Source: VMCP01 sp964492925
GTDB taxonomy: Bacteria > Bacteroidota > Bacteroidia > NS11-12g > UBA955
DNA: 23,066 nt
Direction of reading: 5' to 3'
NCBI GenBank assembly: GCA_964492925.1
Contig: CAZBMF010000035.1
Coordinates: 1-23,066, forward strand
How positions within the stretch are numbered: the first letter of the stretch is position 1; every line of letters starts with the position of its first letter. Under the pieces are notes generated by a model. It saw nothing but the letters and a program-made list of their open reading frames with translations. It made no database searches and was not told where the DNA came from. The position numbers and the translations under genes are program-made. Shown in pieces: positions 14,884-22,434 of this stretch.

Positions 14884-15909
14884 TTATTTTGTAGACAGCA
14901 CTTTTTCTATGGCTGTGGTTACTTCAAGTGTTGAAATCAAATTCACACATGATTCTCCTTTAACACATGTTCTTTGATCACAAGGATTACAATCCAAAAC
15001 ATGGTGTAAAACCACCGAATGTTTGTTTTGAATGGGGTAAAACACATTTTTTACTCCAGGACCAAAAATTCCAATGACTGGTTTTCCGCTTACATCTGCA
15101 ATTTGAAGCGGACCACTTTCATTGCCCAAAAAGAATTCAGACTGTAAAATAATTTCATGCAACACCAATAGCGAATCGGTTGATGCATAAACTTTTACAT
15201 GATCTAAATGACCTTTAATTGCATAGAGAATAGGGCTTTCATCTGGAGCGCCAACAACCACAGTTTCCAATTGGTGGGTTTCCCACAAATATTTTGCAAC
15301 AAAAGCAAACCTATCAATAGGCCATTGTCGCAACACCCTTCTTGCCGCAGGGTGAATGACCACATATTTCCCCGACACTCCAATTTCCTCCAATCGGCTT
15401 TTGGCCAATTGGATATGTTCAGATTGGGCATATAACTTTGGCGCTTTTTGCAAAATATTTTTAGAAAATGATTTGTAAAAAGCGCGAATAACGGGTTCAA
15501 TAATTCTATAATTCGTTACCGTTTCATGGGGCTGATTGCCGCGTTGTTTAAACCTCACTGTGCCCCTGTCAACACGGTACAGTTTTGTTCTATAAATACT
15601 TTGAAAAAAAGTGGACCAATCGCCACGAAGTTCAACCCAAATTGAATACTTTTTTTCAATTAAGGCAACATGACAAACTACGCGGTTAACATTGGGATCT
15701 TTTTCAATGAGCGTTTTCACAAATGGCTTGCACAAAACATCAATTTTGGCATTGGGAAATGCTTCCTTCAACTGAGCAAACACCCCTGTAGCACTCACCA
15801 TATCGCCAATCTCATCCCATTTTACCACCAAAATTCTATCTACCTTCTCAGGAATTCTTTTTCCCCCAAAAACACTGAGACATACATTCAAGCACTTAGA
15901 AAGCAGCAT
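14884..15909 (-). CDS. GT9-family heptosyltransferase-like glycosyltransferase
   Basis: This is a family 9 (GT-B fold) glycosyltransferase of about 341 residues, of the type that builds lipopolysaccharide core or related glycans at the inner membrane. The N-terminal domain starts with ILVVKWDEIGDMVSATGVF, the usual heptosyltransferase opening. The donor-binding segment is FLGNESGPLQIADVSGKPVI with GIFGPG after it. Near the C-terminus a cysteine cluster (CNPCDQRTCVKGESC) resembles the C-x-x-C-type tail common in this family. The frame also has a TTG at 15945 that would overlap the cyclase stop as TTGA and add 12 residues. I prefer the ATG at 15909 because the conserved domain starts well inside, but the choice is open. 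Sugar donor and acceptor are unknown. Confidence 0.88.
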   Translation of the reverse strand: MLLSKCLNVCLSVFGGKRIPEKVDRILVVKWDEIGDMVSATGVFAQLKEAFPNAKIDVLCKPFVKTLIEKDPNVNRVVCHVALIEKKYSIWVELRGDWSTFFQSIYRTKLYRVDRGTVRFKQRGNQPHETVTNYRIIEPVIRAFYKSFSKNILQKAPKLYAQSEHIQLAKSRLEEIGVSGKYVVIHPAARRVLRQWPIDRFAFVAKYLWETHQLETVVVGAPDESPILYAIKGHLDHVKVYASTDSLLVLHEIILQSEFFLGNESGPLQIADVSGKPVIGIFGPGVKNVFYPIQNKHSVVLHHVLDCNPCDQRTCVKGESCVNLISTLEVTTAIEKVLSTK

Positions 15910-15941
15910 GTTGCAGCCGTACAATATTTTTTCGTTATCTT

Positions 15942-16697
15942 TCAAGGGTTATTGGCAATTAGAGGGTAAATAATGGGTTGCGATGGAACTGCATCTGAAG
16001 CAATCTTTGGCACCATGAGATTAAGCAAATACAATCCATCTTCAACTGAATCTTGCACATAAATCAACTCAGTAATGCTTGAGTGTACTCTTGTTTCTGA
16101 GGGATATTTCCACCAAACCCTATGAGCAGCTAAAGCCCCAGCATCTTCCTCCGGATCCACCGAAGGCAAATCTGTAAGCAAATGTTGAAATCCATGATCT
16201 ACTAGCAGTTGTATGGCATCTAAAGCAAAATAAGGTGGATTATTTCCCGACCAAACTTGATTTTTCTTGGATAACTCATTGGGCGTTGTGCGGATGATAA
16301 TAGCCTCTACGTTTTGAAGATTCACATTGTCCAACTCCATTTTTGAAACTATCCAATCTTCACCTTCTTGAATCAACGGAATTGTAACCACTTGTGCTGT
16401 AAAGAAATGCTTCTCTAACACATCATTCACGGTTATTCTTTCCGATGCAATATGTCCTACCCCCTCTGTATGTGTACCGTTTCCATGTGCACAATACGTC
16501 ACAATTTCACAATTTGCACTTCCACCTTCCTTTACAGAACCCACAAACGAACCAACACGAATTGGCTCAACATTGGGATAATCGATATGAAAAGCGTTGG
16601 GATTTTCAAAACTTGGTCCAAACCCTAGGGTTAAATTTTTAGGCTCTGATAATTGAGCCACATAATTTTTCCCATTTATCATTAAAGAAAATTGCAT
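15942..16697 (-). CDS. Cyclase-family (kynurenine formamidase-like) metal hydrolase
   Basis: This 251-residue cytoplasmic protein of the cyclase/KynB superfamily hydrolyses amide or ester bonds with a bound divalent metal. The family motif HxGTHx(D/E)xxxH is visible as H71-GNGTH76-T-E78-GVG-H82 and would bind the metal. A second conserved segment, LPSVDPEEDAGALAAHRVWW, supplies the later histidine. The length is normal. Kynurenine formamidase activity is possible, but many relatives have other substrates and no tryptophan-catabolism genes are nearby, so only the superfamily is asserted. It lies 48 bases after aat and runs into the GT9 gene. The region just before its start has a near -7 box (CAATTTTG, 5 bases before the ATG). 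Confidence 0.85.
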   Translation of the reverse strand: MQFSLMINGKNYVAQLSEPKNLTLGFGPSFENPNAFHIDYPNVEPIRVGSFVGSVKEGGSANCEIVTYCAHGNGTHTEGVGHIASERITVNDVLEKHFFTAQVVTIPLIQEGEDWIVSKMELDNVNLQNVEAIIIRTTPNELSKKNQVWSGNNPPYFALDAIQLLVDHGFQHLLTDLPSVDPEEDAGALAAHRVWWKYPSETRVHSSITELIYVQDSVEDGLYLLNLMVPKIASDAVPSQPIIYPLIANNP

Positions 16698-16745
16698 CGA
16701 TTCAAAATTGATGAAATTAACCCGAAAAGAAAAATTTTCTTAGAA

Positions 16746-17321
16746 TTAATCCATGTCTAAAGCCTCTTCAAGCAAATCCAAAAATTCCTCATGCCCAATT
16801 TCGAAAGCGCCAAACTGGGCAATATGGTCGTTTAGGTATTGGCTATCAAGCAATTTAAATCCGTGTTCCCTCAAGAACTCAACCAGAAAAACGAGACACA
16901 CTTTGCTAGCATCGGTGACTTTGTGAAACATACTTTCTCCAAAAAAAGCTTTTCTGATACACACTCCGTATAAACCTCCAACAAGTTCACCATCCAAATA
17001 CGCTTCAAAACTGTGAGCAAATCCCTCGTAATGCAACGCTATATAGGCTTCCTTGATTTCGTCTGAAATCCAAGTATCGTCTTCACGATTCAAAGAACAT
17101 TGTTCAATGACTTCCGGAAAATTCCGATTGATCACCAATTCAAACTTATTTTTCTTGTACAACCTCCGAAGGTTTTTCGATACTTTGAAATTTTCATCCA
17201 ACGGAATGATGCCTCGCCTTTGCGGGGTATGCCAATAAATCGCATTCCCATCATCAGGATCCGCCATTGGAAACGAACCCGATAAATATGCTTGTATGAG
17301 AATTTGTGGCGTTAATAACAT
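16746..17321 (-). CDS. aat: Leucyl/phenylalanyl-tRNA-protein transferase
   Basis: This 191-residue protein transfers leucine or phenylalanine from aminoacyl-tRNA to the N-terminal arginine or lysine of proteins, creating N-degrons for ClpS/ClpAP. Visible family blocks are AYLSGSFPMA (11-20), IYWHTPQRRGIIP (28-40), GGLYGVCIRKAFFGESMF (115-132; E129 is the expected catalytic acid), DASKVCLV (137-144) and LLDSQYLNDHIAQFGA (157-172; Q161). The usual DCQ appears as DSQ. It is shorter than the roughly 230-residue Escherichia coli enzyme, mainly at the N-terminus, as is common outside proteobacteria. It heads the minus-strand run aat-cyclase-GT9-rnz and is divergent from trmB across 64 bases. A -7 box lies 5 bases before its start. 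Confidence 0.95.
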   Translation of the reverse strand: MLLTPQILIQAYLSGSFPMADPDDGNAIYWHTPQRRGIIPLDENFKVSKNLRRLYKKNKFELVINRNFPEVIEQCSLNREDDTWISDEIKEAYIALHYEGFAHSFEAYLDGELVGGLYGVCIRKAFFGESMFHKVTDASKVCLVFLVEFLREHGFKLLDSQYLNDHIAQFGAFEIGHEEFLDLLEEALDMD

Positions 17322-17326
17322 TTCTG

Positions 17327-17334
17327 CAAAAGTA
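17327..17334 (-). promoter_or_regulatory. Candidate -7 box for aat
   Basis: The minus strand reads TACTTTTG, an exact TAnnTTTG match, five bases before the ATG at 17321. A transcript from it would be leaderless or nearly so. Confidence 0.4.
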
Positions 17335-17385
17335 ATTCAACATAAAATGTGTGAATTCATTTTTCTGATGTTTTTTTGCACCATC

Positions 17386-18078
17386 ATGGGAAAAGGTAAA
17401 AACAAATTAGAAAAGTTTGCTGAATTTGATGCATTTGAAAATACATTCGACTATAAGTGCGACACAAAAGGCAAATGGTCATCCATATTTGGAAACAGCA
17501 ATCCCATCGTACTTGAATTGGCCTGTGGAAAAGGTGATTACGCCATTGGCTTGGCAAAAATGAATCCCAACATCAATTATATTGGGGTAGATATCAAGGG
17601 AAATAGACTCTGGAAAGGTGCCAAAACATCCTTGGAACTGGGGTTGAACAATGTGCGATTTTTGCGAATAGAAATTGATAAACTTTTTGAATTTTTCGCG
17701 GAAAATGAAGTTTCTGAAATCTGGATTACCTTTCCTGATCCACAACCACACAAAGAAACCAAAAGATTGAGCAGCGGACGTTTTCTCAATGTTTACAGGA
17801 AAGTTATGCCTACAACAGGACTTGTGAACATTAAAACCGATTCAGACCTTTTCTATGAAAGCAGTTTGGAGCAAGTAGCAGAAGACAATCTTACCCTGCT
17901 ACAAAACATCAATGATGTTTATGCATTAAATCCTGTTCCTGAATTTTTGATGATCCGTACTTTCTACGAAAGCATCTGGTTAGAAATGGGCAAGAAAATA
18001 AAATACGTCCAATTTGTTTTGGGGGATGTGGTAAGCCGCGAAAAGAAAAAGAAGAAAGAACAGCAGCCTGAAGCTTAA
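17386..18078 (+). CDS. trmB: tRNA (guanine-N7)-methyltransferase TrmB
   Basis: Read from the ATG at 17386 this is a 230-residue SAM-dependent methyltransferase that makes m7G at position 46 of tRNA. The SAM-binding loop is LELACGKGDYAIGLA (43-57), followed by YIGVDIKGNRLWKGAK (65-80). The catalytic/tRNA-binding block FPDPQPHKETKR (116-127) corresponds to the FPDPWPK signature of the family, with Q in place of W. A C-terminal lysine-rich tail (KKKKKEQQ) ends the protein. An upstream start at 17296 would overlap aat and add a cysteine-rich hydrophobic stretch unlike TrmB, so it is rejected. The gene's final TTAA overlaps the stop of the convergent lipoprotein gene. Confidence 0.95.
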   Translation: MGKGKNKLEKFAEFDAFENTFDYKCDTKGKWSSIFGNSNPIVLELACGKGDYAIGLAKMNPNINYIGVDIKGNRLWKGAKTSLELGLNNVRFLRIEIDKLFEFFAENEVSEIWITFPDPQPHKETKRLSSGRFLNVYRKVMPTTGLVNIKTDSDLFYESSLEQVAEDNLTLLQNINDVYALNPVPEFLMIRTFYESIWLEMGKKIKYVQFVLGDVVSREKKKKKEQQPEA

Positions 18079-18677
18079 TACCAGTGCATTAACTTCATGA
18101 GGATTAAGATTAAGGCTACCAAAATCAATATGGCCAAAATTGCATTTAAGGCAGGGGAAATTAATCCTAAAACCCCTAAAATGATTCCCAAATATGCCCA
18201 AAACTTGATCCTGATGTCAAAATAAATGGTTTTTGCTAAAATGCCCAACAAAATTGCCAATACAGAAAATACAACCAATTTGCTTGATATTAAACCAATC
18301 AAACCGGAATAAAAGCTTAGCTTGGCCATGTGTTTGACAATCTTTTTTAGTGATTTTTTTACTCCGCGTTTTTCTTGGTATTGCTCATTGGCATGATACG
18401 ATTGCTGATTTTTACAATTTCTGGTTGCCGTGATATTTAACACTTGACTGTCTGAAAAAACCGAAGAATTCTTCAGCTCTAAATTTGTAAATTCAGAAAT
18501 TACGGTATCTAAAACCAGAGAATTTGATGAAATCAAAGGTGCATTTTTGGTTTGATTGTTGGTTGTTTTTTCGCCTCGAAAATCGGAACCACCAAAACCT
18601 TGATAATTACGGTATTGTGTTGCACATGAAGACAAAACAACTATCCCGATTATTGATAAATACAACCAAAATCTCAT
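18075..18677 (-). CDS. Lipoprotein with C-terminal DUF4190-like membrane domain
   Basis: This 200-residue protein combines two features. The N-terminus is a lipoprotein signal with the lipobox VLSSC (cysteine at about 18). After a polar, Asn/Ser-rich stretch (20-105) and a very basic patch (RGVKKSLKKIVKH, 104-116), the C-terminal part has strongly hydrophobic segments at about 121-148 and 158-195. The pattern LAILLGILAK ... KFWAYLGIILGVLGLISP resembles the two-helix DUF4190-type unit. A lipid-anchored N-terminus plus a multipass C-terminus implies an inner-membrane protein with its middle in the periplasm. Function is unknown. It is the last gene of the ribD-EamA-yigZ run, 14 bases after yigZ, and overlaps the trmB stop by four bases. 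Confidence 0.78.
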   Translation of the reverse strand: MRFWLYLSIIGIVVLSSCATQYRNYQGFGGSDFRGEKTTNNQTKNAPLISSNSLVLDTVISEFTNLELKNSSVFSDSQVLNITATRNCKNQQSYHANEQYQEKRGVKKSLKKIVKHMAKLSFYSGLIGLISSKLVVFSVLAILLGILAKTIYFDIRIKFWAYLGIILGVLGLISPALNAILAILILVALILILMKLMHWY

Positions 18678-18691
18678 CCTTCAAAAATACA

Positions 18692-19300
18692 TCAATTCAT
18701 TGATTTTAATTCAAGCAAATAATTATCGTTGCCCTGTTTTTCAAAATTCATGGCTTGTGATTTCCGCACAAAAATTTCGTAGCGTACTTTGTGTGTATAT
18801 TCTCTGTTTACAATTCTAATTTGGAACGGATTCAACAACCGATGAATTTCTTGTTCGTGCTGAAATTCGGCAGTAACTGAAAACTTTTCCTCCATGAATT
18901 TCTCAATAATACCAGACTGTTCCAACACCATTTTCGAAGAAGTCCCATAAGCTTCAATCAACCCTGGAATTCCCAACATCGTCCCTCCAAAATAACGAAC
19001 CACTACTACGAGCACATTGGTCAATTGTTTGGATAAAATGGCCCGTAGAATTGGCCTACCGGCTGAATTTGATGGCTCACCATCGTCGTTTGCCCTCTGT
19101 GCCTGAGACGCTTGTCCTAATACAAATGCATAGCAATGATGCGTAGCATCGGGATATTTCTGTTTTAAATCAAGCAAACATTTTTTTACATCAGATTCAT
19201 CTACAACATGATAACTATAGGCTAAAAACCGACTACCCTTTTCACGGAGGGACGATTCTGCGTTCTGCGTTATTTCAAAATATGTGTCTGAAAACAACAT
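18692..19300 (-). CDS. yigZ: YigZ/IMPACT family protein (UPF0029)
   Basis: This 202-residue protein matches the YigZ/IMPACT family. The conserved N-terminal domain carries KGSRFLAY (21-28), ATHHCYAFVLG (52-62), DDGEPSNSAGRPIL (72-85) and NVLVVVVRYFGGTMLGIPGL (95-114). The C-terminal region (about 135-202) is the smaller ferredoxin-like domain (DUF1949 type). Eukaryotic IMPACT regulates the GCN2 translation stress kinase, while the bacterial role is not settled. The gene is joined to the upstream DMT transporter by a TAATG overlap of one base, so translation is coupled. It is probably in the ribD-EamA-yigZ operon. Confidence 0.93.
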   Translation of the reverse strand: MLFSDTYFEITQNAESSLREKGSRFLAYSYHVVDESDVKKCLLDLKQKYPDATHHCYAFVLGQASQAQRANDDGEPSNSAGRPILRAILSKQLTNVLVVVVRYFGGTMLGIPGLIEAYGTSSKMVLEQSGIIEKFMEEKFSVTAEFQHEQEIHRLLNPFQIRIVNREYTHKVRYEIFVRKSQAMNFEKQGNDNYLLELKSMN

Positions 19301-20145
19301 TACATCATCAAAATTATAGACAACAATGCGAGACCAAGACCTAAAAGGGCCCTTTTAGACAAATTTTCTTTGAAAGCCAATCCAACCACCGCCGACAAGC
19401 AAACAACACCTACGTTGTTTAAGGTAAAGAACAAACTTGTTTTCCCGTTAAAAACTGCAATTCCTTCAAACATGACCACCAATGATAGAAAGTTGGCAGA
19501 TCCTAAACATACTCCACCAATCCAACTTTTTGTATTTAAGTTCTTGATGAATCTAGGATTTATTGCAATTAAAATACAACCGCAAAAGAATGCTCCAGCA
19601 AACAACAATGTAGACATTCTCACACTGTCGAAATGCTGAAAATTGGCATTTTTCAATAAGTTTAGTCCGGTATCTACCATCCCACTACCAAGAAAAACCA
19701 ACAGTAAAATCCAATCAAAATGCAATCCTCCATCTTCTTTGATGGATATCAAAATCACGGATATAAAGGACAATAAAATGCCCACAATTTGCCAAGTATG
19801 AAGGTGTTCCTTGAAAAAGATTACAGCCACAATTACGGGAAGAACCACACTCATTTTTGAAGCCATTGAACTCATACCTGCCCCAACTTTTTGGGTAGCA
19901 GTACCCATTAGAAAAAAGGTACCGATAAACAATGTTCCCATGGAAATGATAGGAAGAAAACCAGAAAAATGTATGGTTTCAACCTTTATGATATGATTTT
20001 GTCCCAAGTACAAATTGCCTAATACAAAACAAGTAAGGTAATTTACGATGATTGCTGAGAACAAATCTACTTGGTATTTTGCAAACAATTTAAATGCCAA
20101 AAATAGCGAAGTACTAAACAGAATACTCAAAAATAACCAGATCAT
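19300..20145 (-). CDS. EamA/DMT-family transporter
   Basis: This 281-residue integral inner-membrane protein is almost entirely hydrophobic, with about ten predicted helices in two five-helix halves. Each half ends in the EamA signature: SVVLPVIVAVIFFKEHLHTW with IVGILLSF following in the first, and GVVCLSAVVGLAFKENLSKR with ALLGLGLALLSIIL following in the second. Such transporters move small metabolites (amino acids, nucleotides, vitamins or sugars) by secondary transport. The gene overlaps ribD by four bases (ATGA) upstream and yigZ by one base downstream. A link to riboflavin or its precursors is suggested only by that coupling. Substrate unknown. Confidence 0.88.
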   Translation of the reverse strand: MIWLFLSILFSTSLFLAFKLFAKYQVDLFSAIIVNYLTCFVLGNLYLGQNHIIKVETIHFSGFLPIISMGTLFIGTFFLMGTATQKVGAGMSSMASKMSVVLPVIVAVIFFKEHLHTWQIVGILLSFISVILISIKEDGGLHFDWILLLVFLGSGMVDTGLNLLKNANFQHFDSVRMSTLLFAGAFFCGCILIAINPRFIKNLNTKSWIGGVCLGSANFLSLVVMFEGIAVFNGKTSLFFTLNNVGVVCLSAVVGLAFKENLSKRALLGLGLALLSIILMM

Positions 20146-21161
20146 AATTGCGCGCTATAAATTGTGTAACAATCTGAATTTAAATTACTTGAATTTGAAA
20201 TTTTTAATGCATGTTTTGGTGAAATTACCCCATTGTTAAGCAATACCGATTTACTGGTATAAACATGTATTTCATCGGCTAGATTTGCTTGTATAAATGC
20301 TTGAAGCGTTTTTGCACCACCTTCTACCATCAGGGAATTCAATTGTCTTTCAAACATAAAATTCATGATTTCATTGAGGGTATTGTGTGGTGTTAATTGA
20401 ACAAATTCTACCCCATTATTGATTTCATTTTTCAAATGATTGAAAACAATTAATGGCGCATTTTGAGCACCATAATTTCCTCTTAGATTTGGGTCAAGCA
20501 CCATTTTTAATGGAGAAGGCCCCTCAACCAAACGATTGTTCAACTGTGGTTTATCCACTACCCAAGTGGTTACACCCACCAATATTGCGGAATGTTCGGC
20601 GCGCATTTTATGGGTAATAAGTTGCGTATCATTTCCACTTATTTGCATTTTTTGCAACGGATCTGGGGCCATGAAATTGTCCTTAGATTCGGCCCATTTC
20701 AATGTAACAAAGGGTCTTTTTTTTGTGTGGAACGTATAAAAAAAGCGGTTCAATTGTTTGCATTGATCCACCAAAATATCAGCAACAACTTCAATTCCAT
20801 GCTGTTGAAGTCGTTGAATTCCAGTACCGGCAACCAAAGGATTGGGATCACCAAATCCAACGAAAACACGTTTAAATTGATGTTCTACAATCAAATCTGC
20901 ACATGGCGGGGTACGTCCAAAATGAGAACAAGGCTCCAAATTCACATACAAATCACAATCCTTCAACACCGTTGAATCTTGCACATTCATTATGGCCATT
21001 CGCTCGGCGTGATATTGGCCAACGGCAGCATGCCATCCCTCAGAAATTACTTCCCCATCTTTCGCTATCACGCAACCTACCAATGGATTAGGATTAACAA
21101 ACCCCAAGCCATTTTTTGCTAATTCTAGGCAACGCAACATGAATTTCTCGGTATCCGACAT
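20142..21161 (-). CDS. ribD: Bifunctional riboflavin deaminase/reductase RibD
   Basis: This 339-residue protein catalyses two successive early steps of riboflavin synthesis: deamination of the GTP-derived diaminopyrimidine, then NADPH-dependent reduction of the ribose side chain. The N-terminal cytidine-deaminase-like domain (about 1-145) carries the zinc motif H51-A-E53 and PC78...PPC87 (EPCSHFGRTPPC). NPNPLVGCVIAKDG (23-36) is the family opening. The C-terminal dihydrofolate-reductase-like domain (about 146-339) includes PFVTLKWAESKDNF and the SLMVEGGAKTLQAFI signature. ATG at 21161 is preferred over a TTG three bases earlier. The gene is divergent from nhaA across 34 bases and heads the transporter-yigZ-lipoprotein run. 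Confidence 0.95.
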   Translation of the reverse strand: MSDTEKFMLRCLELAKNGLGFVNPNPLVGCVIAKDGEVISEGWHAAVGQYHAERMAIMNVQDSTVLKDCDLYVNLEPCSHFGRTPPCADLIVEHQFKRVFVGFGDPNPLVAGTGIQRLQQHGIEVVADILVDQCKQLNRFFYTFHTKKRPFVTLKWAESKDNFMAPDPLQKMQISGNDTQLITHKMRAEHSAILVGVTTWVVDKPQLNNRLVEGPSPLKMVLDPNLRGNYGAQNAPLIVFNHLKNEINNGVEFVQLTPHNTLNEIMNFMFERQLNSLMVEGGAKTLQAFIQANLADEIHVYTSKSVLLNNGVISPKHALKISNSSNLNSDCYTIYSAQL

Positions 21162-21168
21162 CAATATG

Positions 21169-21176
21169 CGAAGTTA
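21169..21176 (-). promoter_or_regulatory. Candidate -7-like box for ribD
   Basis: The minus strand reads TAACTTCG, a one-base variant of TAnnTTTG, seven bases before the ATG at 21161. No flavin (RFN) riboswitch can fit, because only 34 bases separate ribD from nhaA. Confidence 0.27.
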
Positions 21177-21180
21177 TGCT

Positions 21181-21188
21181 TAATTTTG
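21181..21188 (+). promoter_or_regulatory. Candidate -7 box for nhaA
   Basis: TAATTTTG is an exact TAnnTTTG match, seven bases before the ATG at 21196. It overlaps the GGGAGG run (21188-21193) that looks like a Shine-Dalgarno sequence but lies only two bases from the ATG, too close for normal use. Confidence 0.4.
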
Positions 21189-21195
21189 GGAGGTA

Positions 21196-22368
21196 ATGGA
21201 AAAAATTATCCCGTTTAAGCTGAGCAAGATATTCAGAGAATTCTTTGAATCACAGCAAGCTTCTGGATATTTATTAATCATTGGAACGGCTTTGTCGTTG
21301 TTGCTCTCAAACCTTGATTTTGGTGATTCTTTCATTTCATTTTGGGGGACAAAAATTGGAATTCACAGTTCCCAATTGCATTTAGAACATAGCTTGGTAG
21401 ATTGGATCAACGATGGGTTCATGACCTTATTTTTTCTATTGGTTGGTATTGAAATCAAGCGTGAACTTGTGACTGGAGAGTTAAACAACCCCAAAAAGGC
21501 CATGTTGCCAATTTTGGGGGCGTTGGGAGGCATGCTCATTCCGGCCCTTTTGTTTTTTTTGCTGAATTTCAATTCTCCAAGAACAATAATGGGAGTTGGA
21601 ATCCCTACGGCTACGGATATTGCATTTGCAATTGCTATTCTAGGCATGCTTGGAGATGCGGTGCCTAATTCCCTTCGTATTTTTTTGACCGCGTTGGCGA
21701 TCATCGATGATTTGGGAGCAATTGTGATTATTGCCATTTTCTATGGCACGGGTGTTCATTGGATATGGATTACATCAGCGGCAATCATTGCCGGCATTAT
21801 TTTGTGGTTCAATTATATAAACTTCACGCACCGATGGGTGTATGTTTTATTAGGGATTTTGTTATGGTTCTCAATGCTACATTCGGGCGTACATGCCACC
21901 ATTGCCGGTGTACTATTTGCTTTTTTACTTCCGCGTGAATCTAAAAAGGAAGGAAAAATGACCGATTGGTTTGAACACCTTCTACACAAACCTGTATCTT
22001 ATTTCATACTGCCACTTTTTGCCATCGCAAATACCGCATTGAAAATCGATTCTAGTATAGTTTCGCAATGGAATTCTCCGTTGAGTTTAGGAATTTTCTT
22101 TGGTTTATTTATAGGTAAACCATTGGGGATTTTTTCATTTTGCTATATTTCAATTAAATTAAAATTAACAACCCTAAGTAATGGAATTAAATTTATACAT
22201 TTGCTTGGAGCTGGAATTTTGGGCGGTATTGGATTCACAATGTCGATTTTTATCTCTAATTTGGCATTTTATGATATTTTGTTAGTCCAAATTAGCAAGA
22301 TAACCATATTAGTGACAAGTTTGTGCGCAGCAATAGTTGGATATTTGATGCTCAAATTTTCTAAGTGA
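21196..22368 (+). CDS. nhaA: Na+/H+ antiporter NhaA
   Basis: This 390-residue inner-membrane antiporter exports sodium or lithium in exchange for protons, supporting salt and pH tolerance. About twelve hydrophobic helices are visible. Signature segments are LFFLLVGIEIKRELVTGEL (78-96), GVGIPTATDIAFAIAILGML (133-152) and LRIFLTALAIIDDLGAIVII (160-179). D141 corresponds to the pH/ion-site aspartate D133 of Escherichia coli, and D171-D172 to the ion-binding pair D163-D164. Length and topology are normal. It is divergent from ribD and probably monocistronic. A weak AGAAC-ACAG-GTTCT hairpin lies at about 22373-22386 after the stop. Confidence 0.96.
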   Translation: MEKIIPFKLSKIFREFFESQQASGYLLIIGTALSLLLSNLDFGDSFISFWGTKIGIHSSQLHLEHSLVDWINDGFMTLFFLLVGIEIKRELVTGELNNPKKAMLPILGALGGMLIPALLFFLLNFNSPRTIMGVGIPTATDIAFAIAILGMLGDAVPNSLRIFLTALAIIDDLGAIVIIAIFYGTGVHWIWITSAAIIAGIILWFNYINFTHRWVYVLLGILLWFSMLHSGVHATIAGVLFAFLLPRESKKEGKMTDWFEHLLHKPVSYFILPLFAIANTALKIDSSIVSQWNSPLSLGIFFGLFIGKPLGIFSFCYISIKLKLTTLSNGIKFIHLLGAGILGGIGFTMSIFISNLAFYDILLVQISKITILVTSLCAAIVGYLMLKFSK

Positions 22369-22434
22369 AAAAGAACACAGGTTCTACAGTTTATCAGGTA
22401 GTTCGTTTAAATAAATGTAGATGATTAAACATAA

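Noticed and set aside
17296..17385. Extended trmB start at 17296
   Set aside because: It overlaps the aat start, lies upstream of any trmB promoter and adds a cysteine-rich hydrophobic stretch absent from TrmB proteins.
21188..21193. GGGAGG as a Shine-Dalgarno sequence for nhaA
   Set aside because: It is only two bases from the ATG and would start at or before the predicted transcript start. It is probably coincidental.
21162..21195. FMN riboswitch upstream of ribD
   Set aside because: The gap to nhaA is 34 bases, too short for an RFN element, and no conserved core is visible.
22405..22430. GTTTAA/TTAAAC inverted repeat before the partial right-end gene
   Set aside because: A 6-base AT-rich dyad with a 14-base spacer is expected by chance and has no supporting signal.
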